Below are positions 36,647 to 44,884 of a DNA stretch of 64,000 nucleotides, piece after piece. Source of the DNA: an uncultured Methylomonas sp. (lineage in GTDB: Bacteria; Pseudomonadota; Gammaproteobacteria; Methylococcales; Methylomonadaceae). The DNA is taken from positions 124,001-188,000 of the forward strand of contig CAKZJE010000033.1 of NCBI GenBank assembly GCA_936941155.1. The letters run 5' to 3'. Both the position numbers and the translations under genes were made by a program. How positions within the stretch are numbered: position 1 is the first letter of the stretch; each line of letters opens with the position of its first letter. A model generated the notes under the pieces. That model had not been told where the DNA came from. It did not search any database and worked only from the letters and a program-made list of their open reading frames with translations.

Positions 36647-37060
36647 AGTGTCCTGCCCTCTTATGGTTCATATCAACCGGTGTATTATAGCGTTTTAAGC
36701 TATTTTTTATCGAAAATTCGATGCAACTCACATTCTTTATTTTTTCTATCTGAATCAGAATTTAAAAATTTTACAAAATTATTCTGACAATTCTTAAATG
36801 ATGGAAATTCTAATTCAATCAAAAATCGTGAAAATTTTTAAGACGACCAGTCGTCTTAAAAAAATTTGCTGTAACTTAATATTTGAAACTCGCTAGTGTT
36901 GGTTTACCATAGTTGATAGTCGTTGAAGTCTAGCAGAGTATTTCTATGCGGGATTGTCAATAGCCTGTCACAAGGCAGAGCGTTGTTTTTTCTGTCATTC
37001 ACAGAGCTGCTGGCAATTATCCAGCCGCTTGATAACCGCAATTTATGTACACTCAATCAA
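36647..37060. other. Intergenic region between proA and the DUF3465 gene
   Basis: This 414-base divergent region includes a degraded inverted repeat (CTGAATCAGAATTT ... GAAATTCTAATTCA, about 36750-36822), related in style to the 116-bp element, and GACGAC copy 8 (36831-36868). The frame upstream of the DUF3465 start is open but lacks protein-like character. Promoters for both genes should lie here. Confidence 0.5.
36831..36868. repeat. GACGAC palindrome copy 8
   Basis: The core is AAGACGACCAGTCGTCTT with perfect 8-base arms around CA, flanked by AAAATTTTT and AAAAAAATTT. It is in the inverse orientation of the TG-centred copies. Confidence 0.9.
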
Positions 37061-37492
37061 ATGAAAAAAATTAGCTATTTATGGATTTTTTTATTCTGTT
37101 TTAATATACACAACGTTTATGCTGAGTTTCTGCCATCTGCGCAAGTTCTGGCTTTGAATGATCTTGATGTCTTGCAACAAGCGTTCAGCAACGGCACTAG
37201 CGATATTCAAGTTGAAGGCAAAGGCATCGTTGTAAAATTATTGCAGGATGATACGCAGGGCAGAAAACATCAAAAATTTTTACTGAAATTGTCTTCAGGA
37301 CAAACCGTGTTGATTGCGCATAATATTGATTTATCCACGCGGATTGAAAATCTAAATATCGGTGATGAGGTGGCTTTTTATGGCGAATATGAGTGGAATA
37401 ATAAAGGCGGCGTGGTGCATTGGACGCATCATGATCCTAGCGGGCGGCATATTAATGGCTGGCTGAAACATCAAGGCAAAACATATCAATAA
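37061..37492 (+). CDS. DUF3465 family secreted protein
   Basis: This is a 143-residue protein with an N-terminal signal peptide (MKKISYLWIFLFCFNIHNVY then AEF). The mature domain ends with the conserved GEYEWNNKGGVVHWTHHDPS and HINGWLKHQGKTYQ motifs of DUF3465, a small OB-like beta domain. The start at ATG 37061 was chosen because the signal peptide starts there. It precedes uppP by 18 bases, so the two may be co-transcribed. The function of the family is not established. Confidence 0.8.
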   Translation: MKKISYLWIFLFCFNIHNVYAEFLPSAQVLALNDLDVLQQAFSNGTSDIQVEGKGIVVKLLQDDTQGRKHQKFLLKLSSGQTVLIAHNIDLSTRIENLNIGDEVAFYGEYEWNNKGGVVHWTHHDPSGRHINGWLKHQGKTYQ

Positions 37493-37510
37493 CTTATACG
37501 AGAAATACTC

Positions 37511-38338
37511 ATGGATTTAATTCTGCTATTAAAAGCACTTGTGTTAGGCATTGTTGAAGGCTTAACCGAATTTTTACCAATTTCTAGCACCGGACATTTA
37601 ATTTTGGTCGGTGACTTATTGCATTTTAATAATGAAACCGGAAAAGTCTTTGAAATCGTGATTCAAACTGGTGCAATTTTTGCGATTTGTTGGGAATATC
37701 GTCTTAAAATCAGCTCTGTTTTATCAGGATTATTAAAATGGGAAGCTGCGGCAAAAAAATTCACCTTAAATTTAATCATCGCTTTTTTGCCGTTAGCCTT
37801 ATTGGGCTTAACATTTGGCAAATATTTAAAAGCGCATTTGTTTAAACCCGTGCCGGTGGCATTAGCGTTCATTATTGGTGCATTGATTATTTTTTGGGCA
37901 GAAAAACGTGAGCATAAAATCCGCGTGACCGAAGTGGAAGATTTAACCCCGCTTGATGCGTTAAAATTGGGGTTAGCGCAAGCGTTAGCTCTAATTCCCG
38001 GCACATCACGCTCCGGCGCAACCATTATCGGTGGTTTATTGTTTGGCTTATCACGCAAAGCTGCCACCGAGTTTTCATTTTTCTTAGCGATTCCTACCTT
38101 AATTGTCGCAAGTTTGTACGATTTATATAAACACCGCGATTTATTAAGCAGTACCGATTTACCCATTTTTAGCGTAGGTTTAATTGCCGCTTTTTTCAGT
38201 GCCTTGTTAGCGGTGCGTGGACTGTTGCGCTATATTAGTCAGCACGACTTTACCGCGTTTGCGTGGTATCGGATTGTATTTGGCGTTGCAGTGCTTGCCA
38301 CAGCTTACAGCGGCTTAGTGCAATGGACAGTTAATTAA
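37511..38338 (+). CDS. uppP: Undecaprenyl-diphosphatase (BacA/UppP)
   Basis: This integral membrane enzyme recycles undecaprenyl diphosphate for cell-wall synthesis and gives bacitracin resistance when abundant. The 275-residue protein has the active-site motifs [20 protein letters not shown] and [17 protein letters not shown] and about eight hydrophobic segments. It lies between the DUF3465 gene and the P450 gene on the plus strand. Confidence 0.96.
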   Translation: MDLILLLKALVLGIVEGLTEFLPISSTGHLILVGDLLHFNNETGKVFEIVIQTGAIFAICWEYRLKISSVLSGLLKWEAAAKKFTLNLIIAFLPLALLGLTFGKYLKAHLFKPVPVALAFIIGALIIFWAEKREHKIRVTEVEDLTPLDALKLGLAQALALIPGTSRSGATIIGGLLFGLSRKAATEFSFFLAIPTLIVASLYDLYKHRDLLSSTDLPIFSVGLIAAFFSALLAVRGLLRYISQHDFTAFAWYRIVFGVAVLATAYSGLVQWTVN

Positions 38339-38363
38339 CCTTTAACCTTTTTAGGACTAAAAA

Positions 38364-39704
38364 ATGACTGAGTTTATCCCTCCCTATCCGCCTCGATACA
38401 AAGAGTGGCCGAACCCTTTGGATATTATTAAATTCGCTCGCCAAGATTTATTATCTTTTTGGCCAAGCAAAGCGTTTCAAGTGCAATTTACCGGCATGAC
38501 CATCCTGACTAAAGGTTTTTTTCTTGCCAATTGTCCAGACGCAGCACATCACGTTTTGACACAATATGGACACAAAAATCCTTTAATGCGCAAAGCCTTA
38601 GCTCCTTTGCTAGGAGATGTTTTTGATAGTGATGAAGAAACTTGGTACAAACCAGACAGCAATCAATCTGATTTGTTTAATCCTGAATTGGTATCTTTGC
38701 ATAATGAGACCATCACAAACGCAACTGAAAATTATATATGGCGTTGGGGAAGCTTAACTTCGGCGGAAACAATTAAGGTTTTGCCTGAAATGCGCAACTT
38801 AACTGCGGAAATTAGTTGCAAGTTGCTGTTTAACAAAAAGTTAAGTGTTGAAAAATCGCGTGAAATGCTGGGTATTTTTTCTCAGTATCAAGATGCTGTG
38901 GAAAAAATGGATATTAGTCTTTTTTTAGGGCTACCCGGCTGGCTGCCTAAGTTTGGCGGCAATCCCATTACAAAAGCTGCCAAAGAAGTTCATAAAATCA
39001 CAGATGATTTCATTGCTCAAGGTACAAAAAATGACAATCAAGATACTGTGTTATCGCATTTACTCACTGTGCGCGATGGAAGTCATCCGAATGGTTTAAC
39101 CGCAACGCAACTGCGAAATGAATTAAGTATGCTGTTTATGGCAGGGCAAGAAACGATGGCAAATACGCTGTCTTGGGCTTGGTATTTAATTTCGCAATCG
39201 CCCGATGTTGAGAAAAAATTACATGAAGAATTGGATTGTGTGTTGGGAGAACGTTCTGCAACCTTGGATGATTTGGATAAATTGATTTTTACCCGTGCAG
39301 TTATTGATGAAACTTTGCGTTTGTATCCGCCGATTCCATTGTTGTCGCGTGAGGCGACTGGCTATGATGTGATTCGCAATCGTGAAGTTCCAGCAGGTTC
39401 AATTATGTTAGTTGTGCCTTGGTTGCTGCATCGGCACGAAAAGTTTTGGCATAAGCCGAATCATTTTATGCCAGAGCGATTTTTAGAGGGAACAAGACCG
39501 CATAAGTTTGCTTTTTTGCCTTTTAGTGGGATGCCGAGTGAATGTTCAGCGCAATTTTTTGGTACGGTAGTGGCAACTTTATCACTGGCTACTTTAGCGA
39601 AAAATTTTCGTTTGGCATTGCCTGAAGGACAAGTGGTGTCCCATGAATGTCATTTAACGTTGCGTCCTAAAAATGATTTGCCGATGTTAATTACAAAACG
39701 CTGA
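38364..39704 (+). CDS. Cytochrome P450 with atypical heme-binding loop
   Basis: This 446-residue soluble P450-fold protein has the I-helix motif AGQETMANTLSWAW, the K-helix ExxR in DETLRLYPPIPL, and the PERF motif MPERFLEG. The heme loop reads FSGMPSECSA. The axial Cys and leading Phe of the FxxGxRxCxG pattern are kept, but the second Gly is Met, the Arg is Ser and the Gly after Cys is Ala. No ferredoxin or reductase gene is adjacent. Its 3' end overlaps ygfX on the opposite strand by 55 bases. The substrate is unknown; low or altered heme activity is possible. Confidence 0.85.
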   Translation: MTEFIPPYPPRYKEWPNPLDIIKFARQDLLSFWPSKAFQVQFTGMTILTKGFFLANCPDAAHHVLTQYGHKNPLMRKALAPLLGDVFDSDEETWYKPDSNQSDLFNPELVSLHNETITNATENYIWRWGSLTSAETIKVLPEMRNLTAEISCKLLFNKKLSVEKSREMLGIFSQYQDAVEKMDISLFLGLPGWLPKFGGNPITKAAKEVHKITDDFIAQGTKNDNQDTVLSHLLTVRDGSHPNGLTATQLRNELSMLFMAGQETMANTLSWAWYLISQSPDVEKKLHEELDCVLGERSATLDDLDKLIFTRAVIDETLRLYPPIPLLSREATGYDVIRNREVPAGSIMLVVPWLLHRHEKFWHKPNHFMPERFLEGTRPHKFAFLPFSGMPSECSAQFFGTVVATLSLATLAKNFRLALPEGQVVSHECHLTLRPKNDLPMLITKR

Positions 39705-40156
39705 TTGGTGTCCATTTTATCATCCGATAGTACTGCTATTTTTAAAGTGACGACCAACTTACGATAATCGGTCTCACTTAAAGCATCTTTTAAAATCACT
39801 AAACTTTGCTTTTTGCCGCTTTCCAGCCGATATTGCAACGCAATGAATGTTGTTGTAATGACGCTGGAAGGCAAAATATCCATCCTTTGAAAATCGCTAT
39901 TGCTATCTGCAATCGACCAAACAAAATCTTCACCGCATTTGAGTTGATAGGGTTGAAAGTGTGTGTAATAGCAACGTAAATTAAAAAACACACTCGCGCC
40001 TACCATCATCAATGTCGTTAGTTGATAAATCCAAGGTAAGGCATTCGCCACGCAAGCAAACGCCGCCAGCGCGTGTATAAAAATCAGCCATTTCAGCAAT
40101 ATTTGGGATTGCTGAACGCTAAAAGTTTGCGCTGCGGATTTTTGCGACAAGGTCAA
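39650..40156 (-). CDS. ygfX: YgfX/CptA-like membrane protein
   Basis: This is a 168-residue protein with two hydrophobic segments near the N-terminus (LLKWLIFIHALAAFACVANA and LTTLMMVGASVFF) and a soluble C-terminal domain with LVILKDALSETDYRKLVVTL, the pattern of YgfX. In E. coli YgfX (CptA) sits with SdhE (CptB). Here it follows sdhE and overlaps it by 38 bases. The only start candidates are TTG codons, of which 40154-40156 is the first in frame. The C-terminal 18 codons overlap the P450 gene's end. Confidence 0.78.
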   Translation of the reverse strand: MTLSQKSAAQTFSVQQSQILLKWLIFIHALAAFACVANALPWIYQLTTLMMVGASVFFNLRCYYTHFQPYQLKCGEDFVWSIADSNSDFQRMDILPSSVITTTFIALQYRLESGKKQSLVILKDALSETDYRKLVVTLKIAVLSDDKMDTNQRFVINIGKSFLGRNVK

Positions 40157-40400
40157 TTAATTCCTGTTGATGTGTGTATGACTGCCAGTCTTTTTGAGGA
40201 CTGGCAGTCATTAAAGATAGGTCGTGCGTAAAAAACAGATGTAATAATTCGCTGTCTTCTAATTTCAATAATTGCTGAAATTCTTGTTGTTCTGTGAGTG
40301 GTGCATTTGCGTAGCTGTTTTCTAAATAATGGATTAATAATTTATCCAGTTCTTGCGTGCCGCGTCTGCATTGCCATTTGAGTTTTGTTAAAGGTTGCAA
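40119..40400 (-). CDS. sdhE: FAD assembly factor SdhE with palindrome-derived insertion
   Basis: SdhE promotes covalent flavin attachment to SdhA. The protein has 93 residues. The N-terminal signature LKWQCRRGTQELDKLL carries the conserved RG motif required for flavinylation. After FFTHDLSL an insertion MTASPQKDWQSY is encoded by the palindrome 40178-40211, before the final helix QELIDLVAKIRS. Family members are usually 80-90 residues without this segment. Its flavinylation client sdhA, in the same window, also carries a palindromic insertion. It is followed by ygfX with overlap. Confidence 0.88.
   Translation of the reverse strand: MQPLTKLKWQCRRGTQELDKLLIHYLENSYANAPLTEQQEFQQLLKLEDSELLHLFFTHDLSLMTASPQKDWQSYTHQQELIDLVAKIRSANF
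40178..40211. repeat. ACTGCCAGTC palindrome inside sdhE
   Basis: Arms ATGACTGCCAGTC and GACTGGCAGTCAT, perfect over 13 bases, surround TTTTTGAG. In sdhE it is read as MTASPQKDWQS. The same element at the 5' side of nadD (35340-35373) is read in the same frame as MTASPSKDWQS. Confidence 0.92.
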
Positions 40401-40463
40401 TGTTTTTTGCCTTTTGTATTGGCTGCATTGATGTGTTTTTAATTAATAAACGCTGTCAAAAAT

Positions 40464-40874
40464 TTAGGCGCAATCAGTGGGTTTGACAATTAAATCATGT
40501 AGCATTGTTTTGTAATAGGAAAGAAAAATCTTTTCAGTATTGTATAAAACAAACTCTTCGCCTATTGCAGTAGGATCATAATAACGGATTCCATCAAATC
40601 CTTTTGCAAGCGTTAATACTCTTAAATGTTTTTTATTTGGTTGTTTGCCAAATTTTTCAATGGCTTCTTTTTCAAAATTATCAAAATCATTATAATAAGC
40701 TAAATCTATAAATAGAGGTTCGCCAATATATTCTTCAATTTCGCCATCTTCTCCATCGCTATTGCAAAAGTTGTTAATGGTGTTTTTATCTTTGTCTAAA
40801 TATAAGCTTTGACCTACGCCTGATTTCCCTGCACTGCGTAGGTTAAAAATAAATTTTTTAGCACATTTAATATT
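40464..40874 (-). pseudogene. Remnant of an ART-like (ADP-ribosyltransferase-type) gene
   Basis: An open frame of 136 codons without any plausible early start (no ATG, GTG or TTG in the first part) encodes IFNLRSAGKSGVGQSLYLDK at the N-terminal side. Near the C-terminus it encodes AKGFDGIRYYDPTAIGEEFV, the GYDGI...EEFVVF pattern of polyvalent-protein ART domains. It is truncated at the N-terminus by a stop at 40875. It begins a low-GC accessory patch between sdhE and sdhA. The family call is tentative. Confidence 0.45.
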
Positions 40875-40901
40875 TTAAGTAATTGTGAATTTTAAAGTTA
40901 T

Positions 40902-41348
40902 TTATTTTTTGTTTACTTCTTCAGCCCAACAGTTATCACATAAATTGTCTAGTACTTTATCACCGCTATCAGTTCCTTCTGCGCAGCAGATAATGATTTC
41001 ACATTTACTACATTGCCAAAGCACTCCATAGCATTCGGAATGCTGTTCTTTTCGTTGACATCCACTCAAATCTTCCTCTTCAAAATCGTCATCTAAATTG
41101 TCTTCATGAAAAATATTGTCCATTAAGTGTAATACAGTTTCATAAATATGCCCTGAATTCAGTTTTTTATAAAACTCTTTTCTTGATACAAAATAATTGG
41201 CAGGCGATTTACTTAGAAAATCCTCAAAATCTTTTGCAATATGTTCTTTATAATCAGACTCTTCTACCTCCAATAAATAATCTAAAACTAATTTAAGATT
41301 TTTTAAATCACTCCCTGATAAATAAATCCCTTCAATTGATTCATTCAT
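40902..41348 (-). CDS. Unknown protein with C-terminal zinc-ribbon-like cysteines
   Basis: This is a 148-residue acidic protein, not recognised. The C-terminal 45 residues contain cysteine pairs (WQCSKCEIIICCAEG, NLCDNCWAEE) that could bind zinc. The middle is rich in Asp and Glu (NLDDDFEEEDLSG). It starts 11 bases after the stop of the HARE-HTH gene, so the two are probably one operon. Codon use is AT-richer than the flanking housekeeping genes, suggesting transfer. Confidence 0.6.
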   Translation of the reverse strand: MNESIEGIYLSGSDLKNLKLVLDYLLEVEESDYKEHIAKDFEDFLSKSPANYFVSRKEFYKKLNSGHIYETVLHLMDNIFHEDNLDDDFEEEDLSGCQRKEQHSECYGVLWQCSKCEIIICCAEGTDSGDKVLDNLCDNCWAEEVNKK

Positions 41349-41359
41349 TTCTTATATTT

Positions 41360-42100
41360 TTAAATAATAAATTGCTGCGAAGTTTTAAATATTTCAGCTT
41401 CATATTGTTTTATCAAAGAATGATAACTTAAAAAATTTACTCTATTTTGAATTTCCATAAAAGCACCACGATTTAATTTTTGTTTGTATTCGCAATGTCT
41501 AATTTCATCAGCTACAATAATCATCCGTGTATAAAAGTCTTGTAAATCGTAAAATTTTAACAATGAATTTTGAATATCTGTAGAATGTTCGACTTCAAAA
41601 AAAGAATGAGGCATTGTTCGTTGATTAAACCAGATAACATCAATTGTTGAACTACGCTTAACAATTTCAGGAAAAGAATATTCAGGTAGTTCATTAAGTG
41701 TTCTTATTTCTGCTAAACTCCGGCTATCTATAAACTTTCTATTTTTATCCTGATTCGGAACAAAAGTATTTAATCCTTTTAAGTTTCCTATTGTTAATAG
41801 CAAACCTTGATAGTAAGAGTGATTGAATTCTACAGCCTCTTTTGAGTTTTTATTTTTCTCTGTTTCAACTATTATTCCGCGACTTTCTATTTCTTTCCTT
41901 AATTTAATTAATCCATAAAGACCAGGCTTTATTTTATAAATATTTTTGTCTAGTTGTACAATTCTGCGAATACTTGCAAAAGGTGTTTTAGTATTCCAAA
42001 GACATTCTTTTAATTTAAAAACCTCTTGATTTAATTGTCCAAGCGTTGCAACACCGCCCAGTCTTTCTAAAGTTAAAATAACAGCTTCGTATTGTTTCAT
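41360..42100 (-). CDS. HARE-HTH protein with nuclease-like C-terminal domain
   Basis: This is a 246-residue protein. Residues 1-70 fit a HARE-HTH winged helix (YEAVILTLERLGGVATLGQL, TPFASIRRIVQLDKNIYKI, GLYGL), a domain known from restriction endonucleases and chromatin proteins. The C-terminal part has IDVIWFNQRTMPHSFFEVEH, with Asp and Glu spaced as in PD-(D/E)XK nucleases, then DLQDFYTRMIIVADE. It is followed by the zinc-ribbon-like gene. A role in restriction-like defence is inference from the domain pair; no methyltransferase partner is present. Confidence 0.55.
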   Translation of the reverse strand: MKQYEAVILTLERLGGVATLGQLNQEVFKLKECLWNTKTPFASIRRIVQLDKNIYKIKPGLYGLIKLRKEIESRGIIVETEKNKNSKEAVEFNHSYYQGLLLTIGNLKGLNTFVPNQDKNRKFIDSRSLAEIRTLNELPEYSFPEIVKRSSTIDVIWFNQRTMPHSFFEVEHSTDIQNSLLKFYDLQDFYTRMIIVADEIRHCEYKQKLNRGAFMEIQNRVNFLSYHSLIKQYEAEIFKTSQQFII

Positions 42101-42114
42101 ATTAATTAATCAAT

Positions 42115-42216
42115 TTATTCGCTGAATAATTTAAATTCTCTTAAAACCAAATCATCAAAGGGATTATTATTTATAGTAATGCACTCCTCTCGAATTGCAT
42201 ATTCAGTTACTTTCAT
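42115..42216 (-). CDS. Possible 33-residue peptide upstream of the HARE-HTH gene
   Basis: This is a short frame from ATG 42214-42216 encoding MKVTEYAIREECITINNNPF and then a charged end. It lies 14 bases before the HARE-HTH start on the same strand. It has no recognisable family, and could be a leader peptide or the tail of a lost gene. Confidence 0.25.
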   Translation of the reverse strand: MKVTEYAIREECITINNNPFDDLVLREFKLFSE

Positions 42217-42374
42217 AGTTAAATTAAATTTCTAGTAAAAAAGGCTTTCAAATAGGATTATACAGAAACCACCTACAATAACCCAATCAATTTAATTCAA
42301 ATTAATTGCACCTAAATCTTTAAGAAAGGTTCAAGTAAATCAATCGGAACACCTCAAAAGCGATTTTGTATTGC

Positions 42375-42692
42375 TTAAATCCCTGAAATTATAAAATCAA
42401 CCGCTGCAATAATTTCAGCGCGATAATCCGATAAATCAGCTGTTTTTTCTCCTAAAATCTTCCGGTCAACACCTGTGATTTGTGACGTAACAGCCACAAA
42501 CTGTTCACCGTCTACTTCCACTTCAGGACACAATTTTGTAATTGCCGCTTTTCCTATAAAAGCCTTGGAATACAAAGGAATGACAACGGTAGTTTGTAAT
42601 TCATCCAATAAAGGCGATTGAATATCCAACAGATAAGGAACGCGCGATTGTGTAGCGCGGTTGGTATTTTTATAAACCCAGAACTGCGCCAT
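42375..42692 (-). CDS. ccdB: CcdB-family toxin (gyrase inhibitor)
   Basis: CcdB poisons DNA gyrase. The 105-residue product matches the family length and has QFWVYKNTNRATQSRVPYLL, VVIPLY and the C-terminal ADLSDYRAEIIAAVDFIISG. The C-terminal residues needed for gyrase poisoning in CcdB (WGI in the F-plasmid protein) read SGI here, so only Gly-Ile are conserved. Its start shares one base with the ccdA stop (TAATG). It lies directly upstream of sdhA, on the opposite strand. Confidence 0.9.
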   Translation of the reverse strand: MAQFWVYKNTNRATQSRVPYLLDIQSPLLDELQTTVVIPLYSKAFIGKAAITKLCPEVEVDGEQFVAVTSQITGVDRKILGEKTADLSDYRAEIIAAVDFIISGI

Positions 42693-42928
42693 TAAAAGCT
42701 CCGAAACTCATCACTAAAAACACCTTGACTTGCTACCAGCTCATTATAAGCTTTGATAGCGGCTGTATTTTCAAGTTTCCAAAGCTCACGTTGTTTTGCA
42801 TTGACAACCTCTATTAATGCCGCTTCCAATGTCGCAGATAAATTAATCTTTAACTGTTTGGCTTTCAGTAATAATTCACTGTTAATATTCACATTTGTCG
42901 GTTTTTTTAAACTCAGTATCTGACTCAT
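42692..42928 (-). CDS. ccdA: CcdA-family antitoxin
   Basis: CcdA neutralises CcdB and represses the operon. The start at ATG 42926-42928 (MSQILSLKKPTNVNINSE) was chosen because AGGAG lies six bases upstream; the open frame extends ten codons further. The 78-residue protein has a ribbon-helix-helix N-terminal domain (TNVNINSELLLKAKQLKINL) and a C-terminal toxin-binding segment (KLENTAAIKAYNELVASQGV). It is translationally coupled to ccdB. Confidence 0.9.
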   Translation of the reverse strand: MSQILSLKKPTNVNINSELLLKAKQLKINLSATLEAALIEVVNAKQRELWKLENTAAIKAYNELVASQGVFSDEFRSF

Positions 42929-43087
42929 TGATAACTCCTGCGTTAATTTTATGTGCATAGTTTATGTGCAAGTTATGCAATAAACAATGCTTATCAAATG
43001 ATTGAACCACCAGCCGCAAAAAATGCTATATAACACGCTATGCTAAACAGTTGTTACAATAGGAAAAAGCCACATCAGGAAAAAAAC

Positions 43088-44884
43088 ATGACCACAAGTT
43101 ATAAAATAATTACCCATCATTACGACACCATCGTAGTCGGCGCAGGCGGCGCAGGCTTACGCGCCACACTCGGCATGGCAGAAAAAGGATTGAAAACCGC
43201 TTGTATTTCCAAAGTGTTTCCCACCCGCAGCCACACCGTTGCAGCACAAGGCGGCATTAGCGCGGCGTTGGGCAATATGGGCGAAGACGACTGGCGTTGG
43301 CACATGTACGACACCGTAAAAGGCTCGGACTGGCTCGGCGATCAAGACGCGATTGAATACATGTGCCGCGAAGCAATTCCCGCCGTCATCGAATTGGAAC
43401 AATACGGCGTACCTTTTTCTCGCACCGCCGATGGCAAAATCTATCAACGCGCATTTGGCGGCATGACCACGCATTTCGGGCAAGGCTCGGCACAACGCAC
43501 TTGCGCCGCCGCAGATGTCACCGGACACGCGATTTTGCACACCTTGTATCAACAATCCTTAAAATACAAGGCCGAATTCTTTATTGAATACATCGCGCTG
43601 GATTTAATTATGGATGACGGCGTTTGCAAAGGCGTATTGGCGTGGTGTTTGGACGATGGTTCTATACATTTGTTTAGAGCACACAGCACGGTTTTAGCGA
43701 CAGGCGGCTACGGACGCAGTTTTTTCTCCTGCACCTCCGCCCACACGGTGACAGGCGATGGCAACGCGATGGTGTTACGCGCGGGTTTGCCGTTGCAAGA
43801 TATGGAATTCATTCAATTTCACCCGACCGGAATTTATGGCGCAGGCTGTTTAATCACCGAAGGCGTGCGTGGCGAAGGCGGTTATCTTACCAACTCCGAA
43901 GGCGAGCGATTTATGGAGCGTTATGCCCCAAATGCGAAAGATTTGGCCTCGCGCGATGTGGTGAGTCGAGCCATTACGATGGAAATTCGCGAAGGGCGCG
44001 GCGTGGGCGAACTCAAAGACCATGCGCATTTGCATATTGAACATTTAGACCCCGCGATTATCAAAGAACGTCTGCCCGGTATTTCTGAAACCGCGCGGAT
44101 TTTCGCTGGCGTGGATGTCACCAAACAACCCATCCCAATTTTGCCCACCGTGCATTACAACATGGGCGGGATACCCACCAATTACAAAGCCGAAGTCGTC
44201 ACTTTAAAAGACGGCAATCCTGATACCGTTGTGCCTGGCTTAATGGCGGTGGGTGAAGCAGCCTGCGTTTCTGTGCATGGCGCAAATCGCTTGGGTTCAA
44301 ATTCGTTGCTAGATTTAGTGGTGTTTGGACGCGCGGCGGCAATTCGTTGTGCGGAATTAATCAAACCCAGAACCGCACACAGTCCGTTAAAAGCCGATGC
44401 CTGTGATGCCGCATTAGCGCGATTCGATAAAATTCGTTATGCAGGTAGAGACGCAAAATCTTGCGTCTCTACAGCGGCAATTCGTTTAGAAATGCAAAAA
44501 ACCATGCAAAATCACGCTTCCGTTTTTAGAACAGGCGATGTCTTAAAAGAAGGCAAAGAAGAATTGCAACAAGTTCGCGCCAGTTTTGCCGATGTGCAAG
44601 TCACCGATTCCTCTTTAATCTGGAATACGGATTTAGTTGAAACGTTAGAACTAGATAATTTACTTGCACAAGCAGCGGTCACAATTGCGGCGGCAGAAAA
44701 TCGCACCGAAAGTCGCGGCGGGCATTCGCGCGAGGATTTTCCTGAGCGTGATGATGTCAACTGGCTGAAACACACCTTAACTTGGCTAGAGCAAGATGAG
44801 GTGAAAATTGATTATCGCCCCGTGCATTTGTACACCTTAACCGATGAAGTTGAGATGATTCCACCGAAAAAGAGGGTTTATTAA
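43088..44884 (+). CDS. sdhA: Succinate dehydrogenase flavoprotein subunit, with palindromic insertion
   Basis: SdhA oxidises succinate to fumarate with covalent FAD. The start was placed at ATG 43088 ([20 protein letters not shown]); the product has 598 residues. It has the FAD motif [14 protein letters not shown], the flavinylation His in [12 protein letters not shown], the active-site [15 protein letters not shown]-type block, and [15 protein letters not shown]. The C-terminal [14 protein letters not shown] is normal. A 28-base palindrome (44445-44472) is read near residues 453-462 as [10 protein letters not shown] within the helical domain. sdhB follows directly. sdhC and sdhD, expected upstream, are replaced by ccdAB and accessory genes. 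Confidence 0.95.
   Translation: MTTSYKIITHHYDTIVVGAGGAGLRATLGMAEKGLKTACISKVFPTRSHTVAAQGGISAALGNMGEDDWRWHMYDTVKGSDWLGDQDAIEYMCREAIPAVIELEQYGVPFSRTADGKIYQRAFGGMTTHFGQGSAQRTCAAADVTGHAILHTLYQQSLKYKAEFFIEYIALDLIMDDGVCKGVLAWCLDDGSIHLFRAHSTVLATGGYGRSFFSCTSAHTVTGDGNAMVLRAGLPLQDMEFIQFHPTGIYGAGCLITEGVRGEGGYLTNSEGERFMERYAPNAKDLASRDVVSRAITMEIREGRGVGELKDHAHLHIEHLDPAIIKERLPGISETARIFAGVDVTKQPIPILPTVHYNMGGIPTNYKAEVVTLKDGNPDTVVPGLMAVGEAACVSVHGANRLGSNSLLDLVVFGRAAAIRCAELIKPRTAHSPLKADACDAALARFDKIRYAGRDAKSCVSTAAIRLEMQKTMQNHASVFRTGDVLKEGKEELQQVRASFADVQVTDSSLIWNTDLVETLELDNLLAQAAVTIAAAENRTESRGGHSREDFPERDDVNWLKHTLTWLEQDEVKIDYRPVHLYTLTDEVEMIPPKKRVY
44445..44472. repeat. 28-base GTAGAGACGC palindrome inside sdhA
   Basis: GTAGAGACGCAAAA is followed by TCTTGCGTCTCTAC. 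It differs from the intergenic copies only in one centre base. It is read through in sdhA without breaking the frame, implying that two further bases were duplicated or supplied at insertion. Confidence 0.93.

Noticed and set aside
36923-37060. Longer N-terminus of the DUF3465 protein
   Set aside because: The clear signal peptide starts at 37061; the upstream codons do not resemble protein and overlap promoter sequence.
40464-40874. Intact ART toxin gene
   Set aside because: No usable start codon exists before the conserved region and a stop lies directly upstream, so it is called a remnant.
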